Of a DNA stretch of 64,000 bases, positions 48,041 to 59,605 are shown one piece after another (the stretch's first letter is position 1; the number at the start of each line of letters is the position of its first letter). The translations under genes and the position numbers were made by a program. The stretch covers positions 74,611,985-74,675,984 of the forward strand of contig NC_080067.1 of the NCBI RefSeq assembly GCF_949987535.1, given 5' to 3'. Under the pieces are notes generated by a model that worked only from the letters and a program-made list of their open reading frames with translations, made no database searches and was not told where the DNA came from. This DNA is from Balaenoptera acutorostrata. Lineage: Eukaryota > Chordata > Mammalia > Artiodactyla > Balaenopteridae.

Positions 48041-49328
48041 CACAAAGTTGTTATTCCCAAGACTGTTTTTTTTTAATGCCCATAGTTTTTCCAGATCGTG
48101 TTGTATCTGATCTGGGCCTTAGGCTTGGGCATCAGTATTTTCAGTAAAACTGCCCTGTTGATTCTAATTTCAGTCAAGGTTAAAAACACTGCTCTAAAAG
48201 GGTAAAAGAATAAAGAGAAAGTGAAGATGATAATATAAAGGGTAAAAAAATTAATAAGCAGAATAAATGGTTATTTATATTTGCTAGAAATTTCATAATA
48301 TATAAACTATATAATCCCATTTGTGTTGGTTTTAGCAGGATTACTGATGATATTGTTGAAAGAAAATGTGGCAAAATAATAGCTATGCCTGGTTAATTTC
48401 ACATAGATAAAGTATTTCTCTGTTCCTTTATACTTTTTTGCCTCTCTCAAAAGCAGATTTATGTGTTAATTTTATAATCAAGAGAAATAAATTTAAAAGA
48501 CACAGAGAAAAACGTGCCTTCTAAGTGATTCTTACGCACTTTAAGTGTGAGGACTTCTGCCCTGGAACAGTTCCTTACAGGTCATCCAGCTGGCAGGGGT
48601 ACATTACCAGACAGCACATGAAGACTTGATTCAAAGAAGTAAAATAATCCTAACCGCTGTCTGAGTTTGGAACTACCAAGACCCCAAACTTAGCATATGT
48701 ACAACCAACAACTCTTTCAACCATTCCTGTAAGTGGACATTTTCAGACAACCTGCTTCACTTTTGGACTCCTAAGTTATTAGAAAACTGCCCATTCAAAG
48801 TCAATACCTTGACTCCATTCTATTCCTACCTACATGACCCTAGAATCCAGCTACTGAAATGTCTCCATTTAAATTAGCTGTCACTTGGGGAATCGAGGAC
48901 AAAAGTGATGAGAAAAAAAGTTCAGGGTCAGTCCTTGGCTTTTATATTGATTCAGTCACCCAAGGACCTCATGTGCAATCATATAGAAGTGTAAATTAGA
49001 AACACGTAAAATAAATTCAGAATCTTTCTACCTACCTCCCCAAGTCCCAAATCAATATAATAAACACTTTGTACGCTTGCCAAGGTCACCACGTAGAGAT
49101 GTTTTGGTTTAAAGAAAGGAACCAGTATTTAAAAATGGGTTATTTCCAATGAGAATGCAGAAATTAAGACGGAACGCACAGGTTCTAATGGCAAAACTCA
49201 GCCAGATAAAATAAATATAGTTTTAATATACACAGTATAAATCATTCCATATTACCTTGCATTAGAGACATTTTATTGCCCAGCTGTTATAGCTCATATG
49301 AGTTTGTAACACGTTATTACATCTTCAA
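48041..49328. other. Single-copy DNA; possible MER5-like fragment at 48105-48195
   Basis: 'gggcatcagtattttcagta' followed by 'gttgattctaatttcagtca' and 'aaaacactgctctaaaa' looks like the end of a MER5-type element. The rest has no gene or repeat that I can support. Confidence 0.4.
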
Positions 49329-49677
49329 GAGTAAGTATTCCTTTTTTTTTTTAATACGTCTTTATTGGAGTATAATTGCTTCACAATACTGTGTTCGTTT
49401 CTGTTGCACAACAAAGCAAATCACGCATATGCATACACATGTCCCCATATCCCCTCCCTCTTGAGCCTCCCTCCCATACTCCCTATCCTACCCCTCTAGG
49501 TCATCGCAAAGCTGATCTCCCTGGGCTATGCTGGTGCTTCCAGCCAGCCAACTATTTTACATTCGAGAGTGTGTATATGTTGATGCTACTCTCACTTTGC
49601 CCCAGCTTTGCCCTCCCACCCCATGTCCTCAAGTTCTCTATGTCTACCTCTTTATTCCTGCCCTGCAACTAGGTTCA

Positions 49678-52600
49678 TCAGTACCATTTTTTTTTTTTGA
49701 TTCCATATGTATGCATTAGCATACAGTAGTTGTTTTTCTCTTTCTGACTTACTTCACTCTGTATGACAGACTCTAGGTCCATCCACCTCACTACAAATAA
49801 CTCAGTTTCGTTTCTTTTTATGGCTGAGTAATATTCCATTGTATATATGTGCCACATCTTCTTTATCCATTCATCTGTCAATGGACACTTAGGTTGCTTC
49901 CATGTCCTGGCTATTGTAAATAGAGCTGCAATGAACATTGTGGTACATGACTCTTTTTGAATTATGGTTTTCTCAGGGTATATGCCCAGTAGTGGGATCG
50001 CTGGGTTGTATGGTAGTTCAGTTTTTAGCTTTTTAAAGAACCTCCATACTGTTTTCCATAGTGGCTGCATCAATTTACATTCCCACCAACAGTGCAGGAG
50101 GGTTCCCTTTTCACCACACCCTTTCCAGCATTTATTGTTTCTAGATTTTTTGATAATGGCCATTCTGACCAGTGTGAGGTGATACCTTATTGTAGTTTTG
50201 ATTTTCATATCTCTAATAATTAGTGACGTTGAGCATCTTTTCATGTGTCTTTTGGCCATCTGTATGTCTTCCTTGGTGAAATGTCTATTTAGGTCTTCCG
50301 CCTATTTTTTAACTGGATTGTTTGTTTATTTCATATTGAGCTCCACGAACTGTTTGTATGTTTTGGAGATTAATCCTTTGTCTGTTGTTTCATTTGGAAA
50401 TATTTTCTGCCATTCTGAGGGGTGTCTTTTCGTCTTGTTTATGGTTTCCTTTGCTGTGCAAAAGCTTTTAAGTTTCATTAGGTCCCATTTGTTTATTTTT
50501 GTTTTTATTTCCACTTCTCTAGGAGGTGGGTCAAAAAGGATCTTGCTGTGGTTTATGTCAAAGAGTGATTTTCCTATGTTTTCCTCTAAGAGTTTTAGAG
50601 TGTCTCGTCTTACATTTAAGTCTTTAATCCATTTGGAGTTTATTTTTGTGAATGGTGTTAGGTAGTGTTCTAATTTCATTATTTTACATGTAGCTGTCCA
50701 GTTTTCCCAGCACCACTTGTTGAAGAGACTATCTTTTCTCCATTGTATGTTCTTGCCTCCTTTGTCATAACTTAGGTGCCCATGTGTGCGTGGGTTTAGC
50801 TCTGGGCATTCTGTCCTGTACCATTGATCTATATTTCTGTTTTTGTGCCAGTACCATACTGTCTTGATTATTGTAGCTTTGTGATATAGATTGAAGTCAG
50901 GAGCCTGATTCCTCCAACTCCGTTTTTCTTTCTCAAGATTGCTTTGGCTATACGGGGTCTCTTGTGTTTCCATACAAATTGTAAGATGTTTTTGTTCTAA
51001 TTCTGTGAAGAATGCCATTGGTAGTCTGATAGGGATTGCAGTGAATCTATAGATTGCTTTGGGTACTATAGTCATTTTCACAATATTGATTCTTCCAATC
51101 CAAGAACATGGTATATTTCTCCATCTGTTTATGTCATCTTTGACTTCTTTCATCAGTGTTTTATAGTTTTCTAAGTACAATCTTTCAGCTCCTTAGGCAG
51201 GTTTATTCCTAGGAATTTTATTCTTTTTGTTGCAATGGTAAATGGGAGTGTTTCCTTAATTTCTCTTTCTGATTTTTCATTATTGGTGTATAAGAATGCC
51301 AGAGACTTCTGTGCATTAATTTTGTATCCTGCAACCTTACCAAATTTATTGATTAGTTCTAGTAGCTTTCTGGTGGCATCTTTAGGATTTTCTATGTATA
51401 GTATCATGTCATCTGCAAGCAGTGACAGTTTTACTTCTTCTTTTCCAATCTGGATTACTTTTATTTCTTTTTCTTCTCTGATTGCTGTGGTTAGGACTTC
51501 CAAAACTACGTTGAATAAGAGTGGTGAGGGTGGACAGCCTTGTCTTGTTCCTGATCTTAGTGGAAATTCTTTCAGTTTTTCACCATTGAGTATGATGCTT
51601 GCTGTGGGTTTGTCATATATGGCTTTTATTATGTTGAGGTAGCTTCCCTCTATGCCCATTTTCTGGAGAGTTTTTATCATAAATCGGTGTTGAATTTTGT
51701 CAAAAGCTTTTTCTGCATCTATTCACATGATCATATGGTTTTTATTCCTTAATTTGTTAATGTGGTGTATCACATTGACTGATTTGCATATATGGAAGAA
51801 TCCTTGCATCCCTGGGATAATTCCCACTTGATCATGGTGTATGACCCTTTTAATGTGGTGTTGCATTCTGTTTGCTAGTATTTTGTTCAGGATTTTTGCA
51901 TCTATGTTCATCAGTGATATTGGTCTATAATTTTCTTTTTTTGTGATATCTTTGCTCTGGTTTTGGGTGATGGTGGCTTTTTAGAATGAATTTGGGAGTG
52001 TTTCTCTCTGCAATTTTTTGGAAGAGTTTGAGAAGGATGGGTGTTAGCTCTTCTCTAAATATTTGATAGAATTCTCCTGTGAAGCTCTCTGGTCCTGGAC
52101 TTTAGTTTGTTGGAAGATTTTTAATAACTGTTTCAATTTCATTACTTCTGATAGGTCTGTTTATATTTTCTAATTCTTCCTGGTTGAGTCCTGGAAATTG
52201 TACCTTTCCAAGAATTTGTCCATTTATTCGTGGTTGTCCATTTTATTGGCATATAGTTGTTTGTAGTAGTCTCTTATAATCCTTTGTATTTCTGCAGTGT
52301 CAGTTGTGATTTCTCCTGTTTCATTTCTAATTTTATTGATTTGCATCTTCTCTCTTTTTTTCTTGATGAGTCTGACTAAGGGTTTGTTCATTTTGTTTAT
52401 CTTCTCAAAGAAGCAGCTTTTAGTTTTATTGATATTTGCTATTGTTTTCTTTGTTTCTATTTTGTTTATTTCTGCTCTGATCTTTATGATTTCTTTCCTT
52501 CTACTGACTTTGGGTTTTCTTTGCTCTTCTTTCTCTAGTTGTTTTAAGTGTAGGGTTAGATTGTTTATTTGAGATTTTTCTTGTTTCTTGAGGTGAGATT

Positions 52601-53554
52601 GAATTGCTATAAACTTCCCTCTTAGAACTGCTTTTGCTGCAACCCATAGGTTTGGGGTTGTAGTGTTTTTGTTGTCATTTGTTTCTATGTATTTTTTTAT
52701 TTCTTCTTTGATTTCTTCAGTGATCTCTTGGTTATTTAGTAGCACACCATTTAGCCTCCATGTATTTGTGTTTTTTACAGTTTTTTCCAGTAATTGATTT
52801 CCAATCTCATAACGTTGTAGTCAGAAAAGATGCTTGATACGATTTCAATTTTCTTAAATTTTCCGAGGCTTGATTTGTGACCCAAGATGTGATCTATGCT
52901 GGAGAATGTTCCTTGTGCACTTGAGAAGAAAGTGTATTCGGCCACTTTTGGGTGGAATGTTCTATAAATATCAGTTAGATCTATCTGGCCTATTGTGTCA
53001 TTTAAAGCTTCTGTTTCCTTATTTATTTTCTGTTTGGATGATCTGTCCATTGGTGAAAGTAGGTTGCTAAAGTCCCCTACTATTATTGTGTTACTGTCTA
53101 TTTCTCCTTTCATGGTTGTTAGCATTTGCTATATGTATCGTGGTGCTCCTATGTTGGTTGCATAAACATTTGTAAGTGTTATATCTTCTTCTTGGATTGA
53201 TCCTTTGATCATTATGTAGTGTCCCTCCTTATCTCTTGTAACAGTCTTTATTTTAAAGTCTATTTTATCTGATATGAGTATTGCTACTCCAGCTTTCTTT
53301 TGATTTCCATTTGCATGCAATATCTTTTTCCACCCCTTCACTTTCAGTCTGTATGTGTCCCTCGGTCTGAAGTGGGTCTCTTGTAGACAGCATATATATG
53401 GGTCTTGTTTTTGTATCCGTTCAGCCAGCCTGTGTCTTTTGGTTGGGGCATTTAGCCCATTTACATTCAAGGTTATTATCAATATATATGTTCCCATTAC
53501 TATTTTCTTAATTGTTTTGAGTTTGTTTTTGTGGGTCTTTTTCTTCTCTTGCAT
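49678..53554 (-). pseudogene. L1 ORF2 (endonuclease / reverse transcriptase), broken
   Basis: The N-terminal endonuclease is readable at 53129-53554 (I-T-L-N-V-N-G-L-N and Q-E-T-H blocks) and continues after a single stop near 53127 with I-V-G-D-F and S-S-I-D-H-I-L-G at 52775-53125. Linker sequence is at 52224-52745. The RT domain is at 51171-51680 with the active-site motif as L-A-D-D. Thumb and connection sequence is at 50326-51180. The 193-residue C-terminal frame (49678-50259) keeps the cysteine-rich block [15 protein letters not shown]. Stops or shifts lie near 53127, 52760, 51911-52224, 51700, 51175 and 50300. It is dead but close to full length. Confidence 0.88.
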
Positions 53555-53599
53555 TTCCGGCTTGGAGAAATTTCTTTAACATTTTTTATAAAGCTGGTT

Positions 53600-54434
53600 T
53601 TGTGGTGCTGAATTCTCTTAGCTTCTGCTTGTCTGAAAAGCTTTTGACTTCTCTATCGAATCTGAATGAGATCCTTGCTGGGTAGAGTAATCTCGGTTGT
53701 AGGTTTTTCTCTTTCATCACTTTAAGTATATCCTGCCACTCTCTTCTGGCCTGCAGAGTTTCTGCTGAAAAATCAGCTGTTAACCTTATGAGGATTTCTT
53801 TGTATGTTATTTTTTTGTTTTTCCCTTGCTGCTTTTAATATTTTTTCTTTGAATTTAATTTTTCTTAGTTTGATTAATATGTGTCTTGGTGTGTTTTTCC
53901 TAGGGTTTATCCTGTATGGGACTCTCTGTGCTTCTTGGACTTGACTGACAATTTCCTTTCCCATGTTAGGGAAGTTTTCAACTATAATCTCTTCAAATAT
54001 TTTCTCAGACCTTTACTTTTTCTCTTCTTCTGAGACCCCTATAATTCAAATGCTGGTGCATTTAGTGTTGTCCCAGAGGTCTTGAGATTGTCTTCAGTTC
54101 TTTTCATTCTTTTTCCTTTATTCTGCTCCTTGGCAGTTATTTACGCCATTTTGTCTTCCAGCTCACTTATTCATTCTTCTGCCTCAGTTATTCTGTTATT
54201 GATTCCTTTCAGTGTATTTTTCATTTCAGTTATTGTGCTGTTCATCTCTGTTTGTTTGTTCTTTAGTTCTAGATCTTTGTTAAACATTTCTTGTATTTTC
54301 TCAGTCTGTGCTTCCATTTTATTTCCTAGATTCTTGATCATCTTTACTATAATTACTCTGCATTGTTTTTCAGGTAGGTTGCCTATTTCCTCTTCATTTA
54401 TTTGGTCTTGTAGGTTTTTACCTTGCTCCTTCAT
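53600..54434 (-). pseudogene. L1 ORF1 (RNA-binding coiled-coil protein), broken
   Basis: ORF1p is the trimeric RNA chaperone that packages L1 RNA. The N-terminal frame (54171-54434) is 87 residues with a charged heptad pattern (K-M-E-A-Q, E-M-F-N-K-D-L-E, E-M-N-S-T-I-T-E-M) typical of the coiled coil. It ends in a stop where the family has an Arg after A-E-E, consistent with CGA to TGA. A C-terminal block is readable at 53773-53964 (P-R-H-I-L-I-K-L and K-E-K-I-L-K-A-A-R-E-K). The middle RNA-recognition part is decayed. Confidence 0.8.
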
Positions 54435-55067
54435 CTATAACATATTTTTTTGCCTTCTCTTTTTTTTTTTTTTATGAATGGGATTGTGTTCCTGTCTTGT
54501 GTTCCAGGTTTTTTAGCCTGAGGCTTCCAACGCTGGAGTTTGTAGGCTATTGGGTAGAGCTGGGTCTTCGTACTGAGATGAGGAACTCCATGAGACCTCA
54601 CTCTGATGAATATTCCCTTGGGTCTGAGGTTCTCTGTTAGTTCAGTGGTTCTGACTCAGAGCTCCCACCGCAGGAACTTTGGCCCAACTCTGGTCTCAAG
54701 AAGCAAGATCCCCTGGGGCAGCAAAAAAAACCCAAACAAACAATAACAAATTAAAAAATAAAATTAGACTAGGAAACTATCATATATGTTAGAAAGATGT
54801 AAAAATAAAAATACAGATGAATCAACAACCGGAAGGTATATCAGTACCACAATAGTAAAAAAAAGGAGGAGGGAAAAGAAAAAAATTAAAGGTGAGGGAA
54901 GGCCTTGGCTGTGGAGGGCGGGGCCTAAGCAAGGGTGAGTTTTGTGTGGTGAGTGGGGCCAATGCTCAGGACCCACAGGGCTGGAAAAAGCCCTGGGGGC
55001 TGTGGGGGGTTAGGCTTAGGCTCAAGGAACAGAAGGGGCCCAGGTCTACCCCCAATCCCTTGTCTCA

Positions 55068-55560
55068 GAGGGCAGGGGACCTCACCTGGGAGCCCAGCAG
55101 GCTTCCTGGGCTCGAGTGGGTGGGGCAGACGCCCTCCTCTCCTCTCCTGCTCCTCTGGTCTGGGAGGGTCCCTCCTGCCTGCCTCTCCTGATCTCCCCAG
55201 CCTCCCTCCTATGCCCCCAAGAACCCACACAGCCTGGAGGGGGCCTTAGAGGGCAGGGGATCAGCCTGGGAGCTCAGCAGGCTCCCCGTGCCCAAGTGGG
55301 TGGGGTAATCACCCTCTGCTCCTCTCCTGCTCCTCCTGGATGGCTCCTGCTGCCTGCCTCTCCTGATCTCACCGGCCTCCCTCTTATGTCCCCAGGACCC
55401 ATGTGGCCTGGATAGGGCTTTGGAAGGGGGGTACTGGCTTGGGAGCTCAGCAGGCTCCCCAACCCAAGTGGACCAGGCAATTGCCCTCCCCTCCTCTCTG
55501 GCTCTTCGTGGAGAGTCCCTCTCACCTGCCTCTCCTGATCTCCCCAGCCTCAGGGGCACT
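55068..55560 (-). repeat. Tandem units in the L1 5'UTR (about 175-181 bp period)
   Basis: Three head-to-tail units begin near 55068, 55249 and 55423. Each starts with a G-rich block (gagggcagggga in the first two) and 'gggagc(c/t)cagcaggct', contains 'ctcctctcctgctcctc' or a variant, and ends with 'cctgcctctcctgatctc'. The first two have periods of 181 and about 174. The third is partial and stops near 55560. In the L1's own direction these lie within the promoter-bearing 5'UTR. The long open frames on both strands here come from the GC-rich repeat and are not genes. Confidence 0.8.
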
Positions 55561-55754
55561 GATCCTGTCTGGCCTTCACTTTTCCTATGCCTTCGGTCCC
55601 CCTATGTCCTACTGGTTCACTTTGGGGTTCCTTCTGTCTCCTTAGACGTCAGAGTCCCCCACCAGCCGCCAGCAGGCACCCTAGTTGTGGGGACACACTA
55701 ACTCCACGTCTTCCCATGCAGCCATCTTGACTCCGCCTCGAGTGAGTATTCCTT

Positions 55755-56052
55755 GATGATGAAAATGGTGTATTATCTAAAGACACAAACCAAAAAGACG
55801 AAGGTAACTAACATGCTGGTAAAGATCTTAGGATGGATTAACTCAGAGGAATGATTGAAGAGAGAGAGAGAGCTCACAATCTTTGAGCTACAAAATGCAC
55901 TAGGATTTGTGTTAGGCATATGAACTATTTTATTCCATTTACTTTGTAATGGTATTATATATGAGTATTATTAGTCCCACTATATAGGTGAGTCTTAGAG
56001 GGGAGAGAGTACATGTCATGGCAGCAGATGTAAAGATGGAAACTCCTCATTC
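55755..56052. other. Single-copy spacer between two L1s
   Basis: AT-rich DNA with a (GA)n run at 55860-55872 and no gene. Confidence 0.5.
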
Positions 56053-57593
56053 TTTTTTTTTTTTTTTTTTTTGGTTTTCTTAACATCTTTATTGGAGTAT
56101 AATTGCTTTACAATGTTGTGTTAGTTTCTGCTGTAAAACAAAGTGAATCAGCTATATGTATACATATATCCCCATATCCCCTCCCTCTTGTGTCTCCCTC
56201 ACACCTACCCTATCATACCCCTCTGGGTGGTCACAAAGCACTGAGCTGATCTTCCCATGTGATGCAGCTGCTTCCCACTAGCTATCAATTTTACATTTGG
56301 TAGTGTATATACGTCAGTGCTACTCTCTCACTTCTCCCAGCTTAACCTTCCCCCTCCCAGTGTCCTCAAGTCCATTCTCTACGTCTGCGTCTTTATTCCT
56401 ATCCTGCCCCTAGGTGCATCAGAACTATTTCTTTTTTTACTTTCCATATATATGTGTTAGCATATGGTATTTGTTTTTCTCTTTCTGACTTACTTCACTC
56501 TGTATGACAGACTCTAGATCCATCCACCTCACTCCAAATAACTCAATTTCGTTTCTTTTATGTCTGAGTAATATTTCATTGTATATATGTGACACATCTT
56601 CTTTATCCATTCATCTGTCAATGGACACTTATGTTGCTTCCATATCCTGGCTATTGTAAATTGTGCTGCAATGAACATTGTGGTACATGACTCTTTTTGA
56701 ATTATAGTTTTCTCAGGGTATTTGCCCAGTAGTGGGATTGCTGAGTCATATGGTATTTCTTTTTTTAGTTTTTAAGGAATTTCCATACTGTTCTCCATAG
56801 TGGCTGTATCAATTTACATTCCCACCAACAATGCAAGAGGGTTCCCTTTTCCCCACACCCTCTCCAGCATTGATTGTAGGCTTTTGATGATGGCCATTGT
56901 GACCTGTGAGGTGATACCTCATTGTAGTTTTGATTTGCATTTCTCAAATGATTAGTGATGTTGAGCATCTATCATGTGTTTGTTGGCAATCCGTATATCT
57001 TCTTTAGAGAAATGTCTTTTTAGATCTTCTGCCCATTTTTTGATTGGGTTGTTTTTTTTTTTTGATATTAAACTGCATGAGCTGCTTGTATATTTTGAAG
57101 ATTAATCCTTTGTCCGTTGTTTCGTTTGCAAATATTTTCTCCCATTCTGAGGGTTGTCTTTTTGTCTTCTTTATGGTTTCCTTTGCTGTTCAAAAGCTTT
57201 TAAGTTTCATTAGGTCCCATTTGTTTATTTTTGTTTTTATTTCCATTTCTCTAGGAGGTGGGTCAAAAAGGATCTTGCTGTGATTTATGTCATAGAGGGT
57301 TCTGCCTATGTTTTCCTCTAAGAGTTTTATAGTGTCTGGCCTTACATTTAGGTCTTTAATCCATTTTGAGTTTATTTTTGAGTATGGTGTTAGGAAGTGT
57401 TCTAATTTCATTCTTTTACATGTAGCTGTCCAGATTTCCCAGCACCACTTATTGAAGAGGTTGTCTTTTCTCCTTTGTACATTCTTGCCTCCTTTTTGAA
57501 AGATAAGGTAACCATATGTGTGTGGGTTTATCTCTGGGCTTTCTATCCTGTTCCATTGATCTATATTTCTGTTTTTGTGCCAGTACCGTATGG

Positions 57594-57752
57594 TCTTTTT
57601 TTGTGTGTGTAGATATATTTTACTTTATTTATTTATTTATTTATTTTTGAATTTTTAAATTTTATTTTATTTATTTTTTTATACAGCAGGTTCTTATTAG
57701 TTGTCCATTTTATACATATTAGTGTATATATGTCAATCCCAATCTCCCAGTT
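57594..57752 (-). mobile_element. Small L1 3' fragment nested in the L1 above
   Basis: Between ORF2 blocks that should be contiguous ('gtaccgtatggtctt' and 'cttgattactgtagc') lies a (TTTA)n tract, then 'tatacagcaggttcttatta', 'ccattttatacatattagtg' and 'tgtcaatcccaatctcccag'. This is a 3'UTR block from a different L1 subfamily in the same orientation. About 25 bp of unexplained TG-rich sequence (57601-57625) sits at the left edge. Confidence 0.65.
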
Positions 57753-57838
57753 CTTGATTACTGTAGCTTTGCAGTATAGTCTGAAGTCAGGGAGCCTGAT
57801 TCTTCCAGCTCTGTTTTTCTTTCTCAAGATTTCTTTGG

Positions 57839-58627
57839 CTATTCACAGTCTTTGTGTTTACATACAAATTGTGAAATTTTTTGTTCTAGTTTTGTGGAAA
57901 ATGTCATTGGTAGTTTGATAGGGATTGCACTGAATCTGTAGATTGCTTTGGGTAGTATAGTCATTTTCACAATGTTGATCCTTCCAATCCAGGAACATGG
58001 TATATCTCTCCATCTGTTTGTATCATCTTTAACTTCTTTCATCAGTGTCTTATAGTTTTCTGCATACAGGTCTTTTGTCTCCTTCGGTAGGTTTATTCCT
58101 AGGTACTTTATTCTTTTTTTTTTTTGCAATGGTAAATGGGAGTGTTTCCTTAATTTCTCTTTCAGATTTTCATCATTATTGTATAGGAATGCAAGAGATT
58201 TCTGTGCATTAATTTTGTATCCTGCTACTTTACCCAATTCATTGATTAACTCTAGTAGTTTTCTGGTAGCATCTTTAGGATTCTCTATGTATAGTATCAT
58301 ATCATCTGCAAACAGTGACAGCTTTATTTCTTCTTTTCCGATTTGGATTCCTTTTATTTCTTTTTCTTCTCTGATTGCTGTGGCTAAAAATTCCAAAACT
58401 ATGTTGAATAATAGTGGTGACAGTGGACAACCATGTCTTGTTCCTGATCTTAGAGGAAATGGTTTCAATTTTTCACCATTGAGAACGATGTTGGCTGTGG
58501 GTTTGTCATATATGGCCTTTATTATGTTGATGTAAGTTCCCTCTATGCCTACTTTCTGGAGAGTTTTTATCATAAATAGGTGTTGAATTTTGACAAAAGC
58601 TTTTTCTGCATCTATTGAGATTATCAC
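57839..58627 (-). pseudogene. L1 ORF2 reverse-transcriptase fragment, longest open L1 frame here
   Basis: A 262-residue frame covers the RT palm. It includes [12 protein letters not shown] (residues 60-71), the catalytic F-A-D-D with both Asp residues (106-109), and the following [11 protein letters not shown] block. The frame is uninterrupted, but its start is only the first Met after the truncation, and a run of lysines with a shifted segment (around residues 150-170) points to compensating indels. It ends at 57839, just before the foreign segment. It lacks the endonuclease, so it is a relic and not a gene. Confidence 0.8.
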
Positions 58628-58634
58628 ATGGTAG

Positions 58635-58689
58635 AAAACTGCATCTAAGTTTCTGAAAAACCTGTCCTGACCAATCCTTCCAATATTCT
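58635..58689. other. Short spacer
   Basis: Single-copy sequence between the L1 end and a GC-richer open block. Confidence 0.4.
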
Positions 58690-58905
58690 CTTGTTGCGCT
58701 GCAGGGACTCCGAGGAGCTGTTTGATGGGCCCAGCTGCAGCCTGTCTCTTCCCAGCAGAGAGGTGCCTTTCAGCCTCTCACTCTCCCTGGTTTGCTCCAG
58801 TGAGTCAGACCTCTCCACCATCCCCTCCACTTCCTGGCAGCTGCAACAGAAAGCTGGAAGTTGGTGGCAAACTGTGGTGCCTGCCTGTTCGGTTTGCCAC
58901 TAATG
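58690..58905 (+). other. Unidentified GC-richer open block, possible exon or old repeat
   Basis: An acceptor-like 'ttgcgctgcag' is followed at 58705 by a frame open to the stop at about 58901-58903, encoding a Ser/Leu-rich peptide (begins [11 protein letters not shown], later S-S-E-S-D-L-S-T-I-P-S). There is no upstream ATG in frame. The other strand is also open over part of the block. The composition differs from the AT-rich surroundings. I recognise neither a protein nor a repeat family, so this is only a candidate. Confidence 0.25.
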
Positions 58906-59439
58906 ACAGCCCCTGCTGAAATCATGGCTCCATAGCTGTAACTTCCCTTCATAAAGGTCCAAGTGAGAAGAAAGCAAAGGCCATTCTGACTTCTGACCTA
59001 GATTCCTGCCCATGTGTAAAATGCTCTTTTTGACTATTTTCCTGTGCTTAGTAGGTTGTAGCAGACTGAAAGTGTAGAAGGGGGTTCGTGAATTTTTTCA
59101 AGCCTGTTAAACTGACCCTTGAATTTAGAAAAGAACTGTGCTACTTTGGAGAAGTAAAGGAGAAAGGGAAGAAACATTTGCCTGGCTGCTGTTAATTACA
59201 ATAATAATATAAAAACATGAAGCTTCAAAAAGGTGACATTTTTGAAACCTTTGGGATTTAACACCCCCACCTCTGAGCGTTCAGTCATCTTTTCTATGGT
59301 ATTCAAAGCTTTGATTAAGGAAATCAAGTTCAAAGACTTTACTTGGCAGTGACTTGTAATTGCCTCTGAGTTTTGCATGTGTGAATCTGGCAGGGAACAC
59401 AGGCTCAGATAACAGCCCATAGCTTTGTAAAGGTGGTCT
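58906..59439. other. Single-copy DNA, nothing recognised
   Basis: No gene, repeat or RNA gene could be supported. Confidence 0.4.
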
Positions 59440-59605
59440 CATATTTCTCTCTTTTGATCATCACCACAAGCCAGGCTTGGCAGCTATTATTATTATTATT
59501 TCAATTTGAGAAAGAAATATTGAGCTCAGAGAGGTGACGTGATTTTCCACAGTCACACAGCAAAGACCCACTTCTCCCCCTTTGTCCTCAGGTGCTAACT
59601 CACTG
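59440..59605 (-). repeat. MIR SINE remnant, antisense
   Basis: 'atcatcaccacaagccagg' then (TTA)n then 'attgagctcagagaggtgac', 'acagtcacacagcaaagacc' is the reverse MIR core (the 'gaggctcagagaggttaag' and 'ggtcacacagctagt' blocks). Confidence 0.7.

Larger units (their letters stand above)
49329..55754 (-). mobile_element. Full-length L1 LINE, antisense, with target duplication
   Basis: The element 49344-55739 (about 6.4 kb) lies between gagtaagtattcctt (49329-49343) and gagtgagtattcctt (55740-55754), which differ at one base. From its 3' end it has a T run (poly(A) in antisense), a 3'UTR to about 49677, ORF2 remnant 49678-53554, ORF1 remnant about 53600-54434 and a GC-rich 5'UTR of about 1.2 kb up to 55739. 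The 5' end reads 'gaggcggagtcaagatggct' on the minus strand, a normal L1 start. Both ORFs are broken, so it cannot move on its own. Confidence 0.92.
56053..58634 (-). mobile_element. 5'-truncated L1, antisense
   Basis: A T run (56053-56072) is followed by the antisense 3' end 'ctttattggagtataattgc', the 3'UTR, and ORF2 back to the RT domain, ending near 58634. The C-terminal cysteine-rich block is readable at 56765-56968 ([15 protein letters not shown]). The segment at about 57594-57752 is foreign to ORF2 and interrupts it. I could not settle the target duplications: 'gaaactcctcattc' on the left and 'gaaaactgcatct' on the right are only weakly similar. Confidence 0.88.

Noticed and set aside
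55068..55560. CRISPR-like array
   Set aside because: The units are contiguous tandem repeats of about 180 bp without spacers, inside an L1 in a mammalian genome.
54892..55701. Several 80-116-codon frames on both strands in GC-rich DNA
   Set aside because: They coincide with the tandemly repeated L1 5'UTR. All frames are open because of low A/T content, and none starts or ends at gene-like signals.
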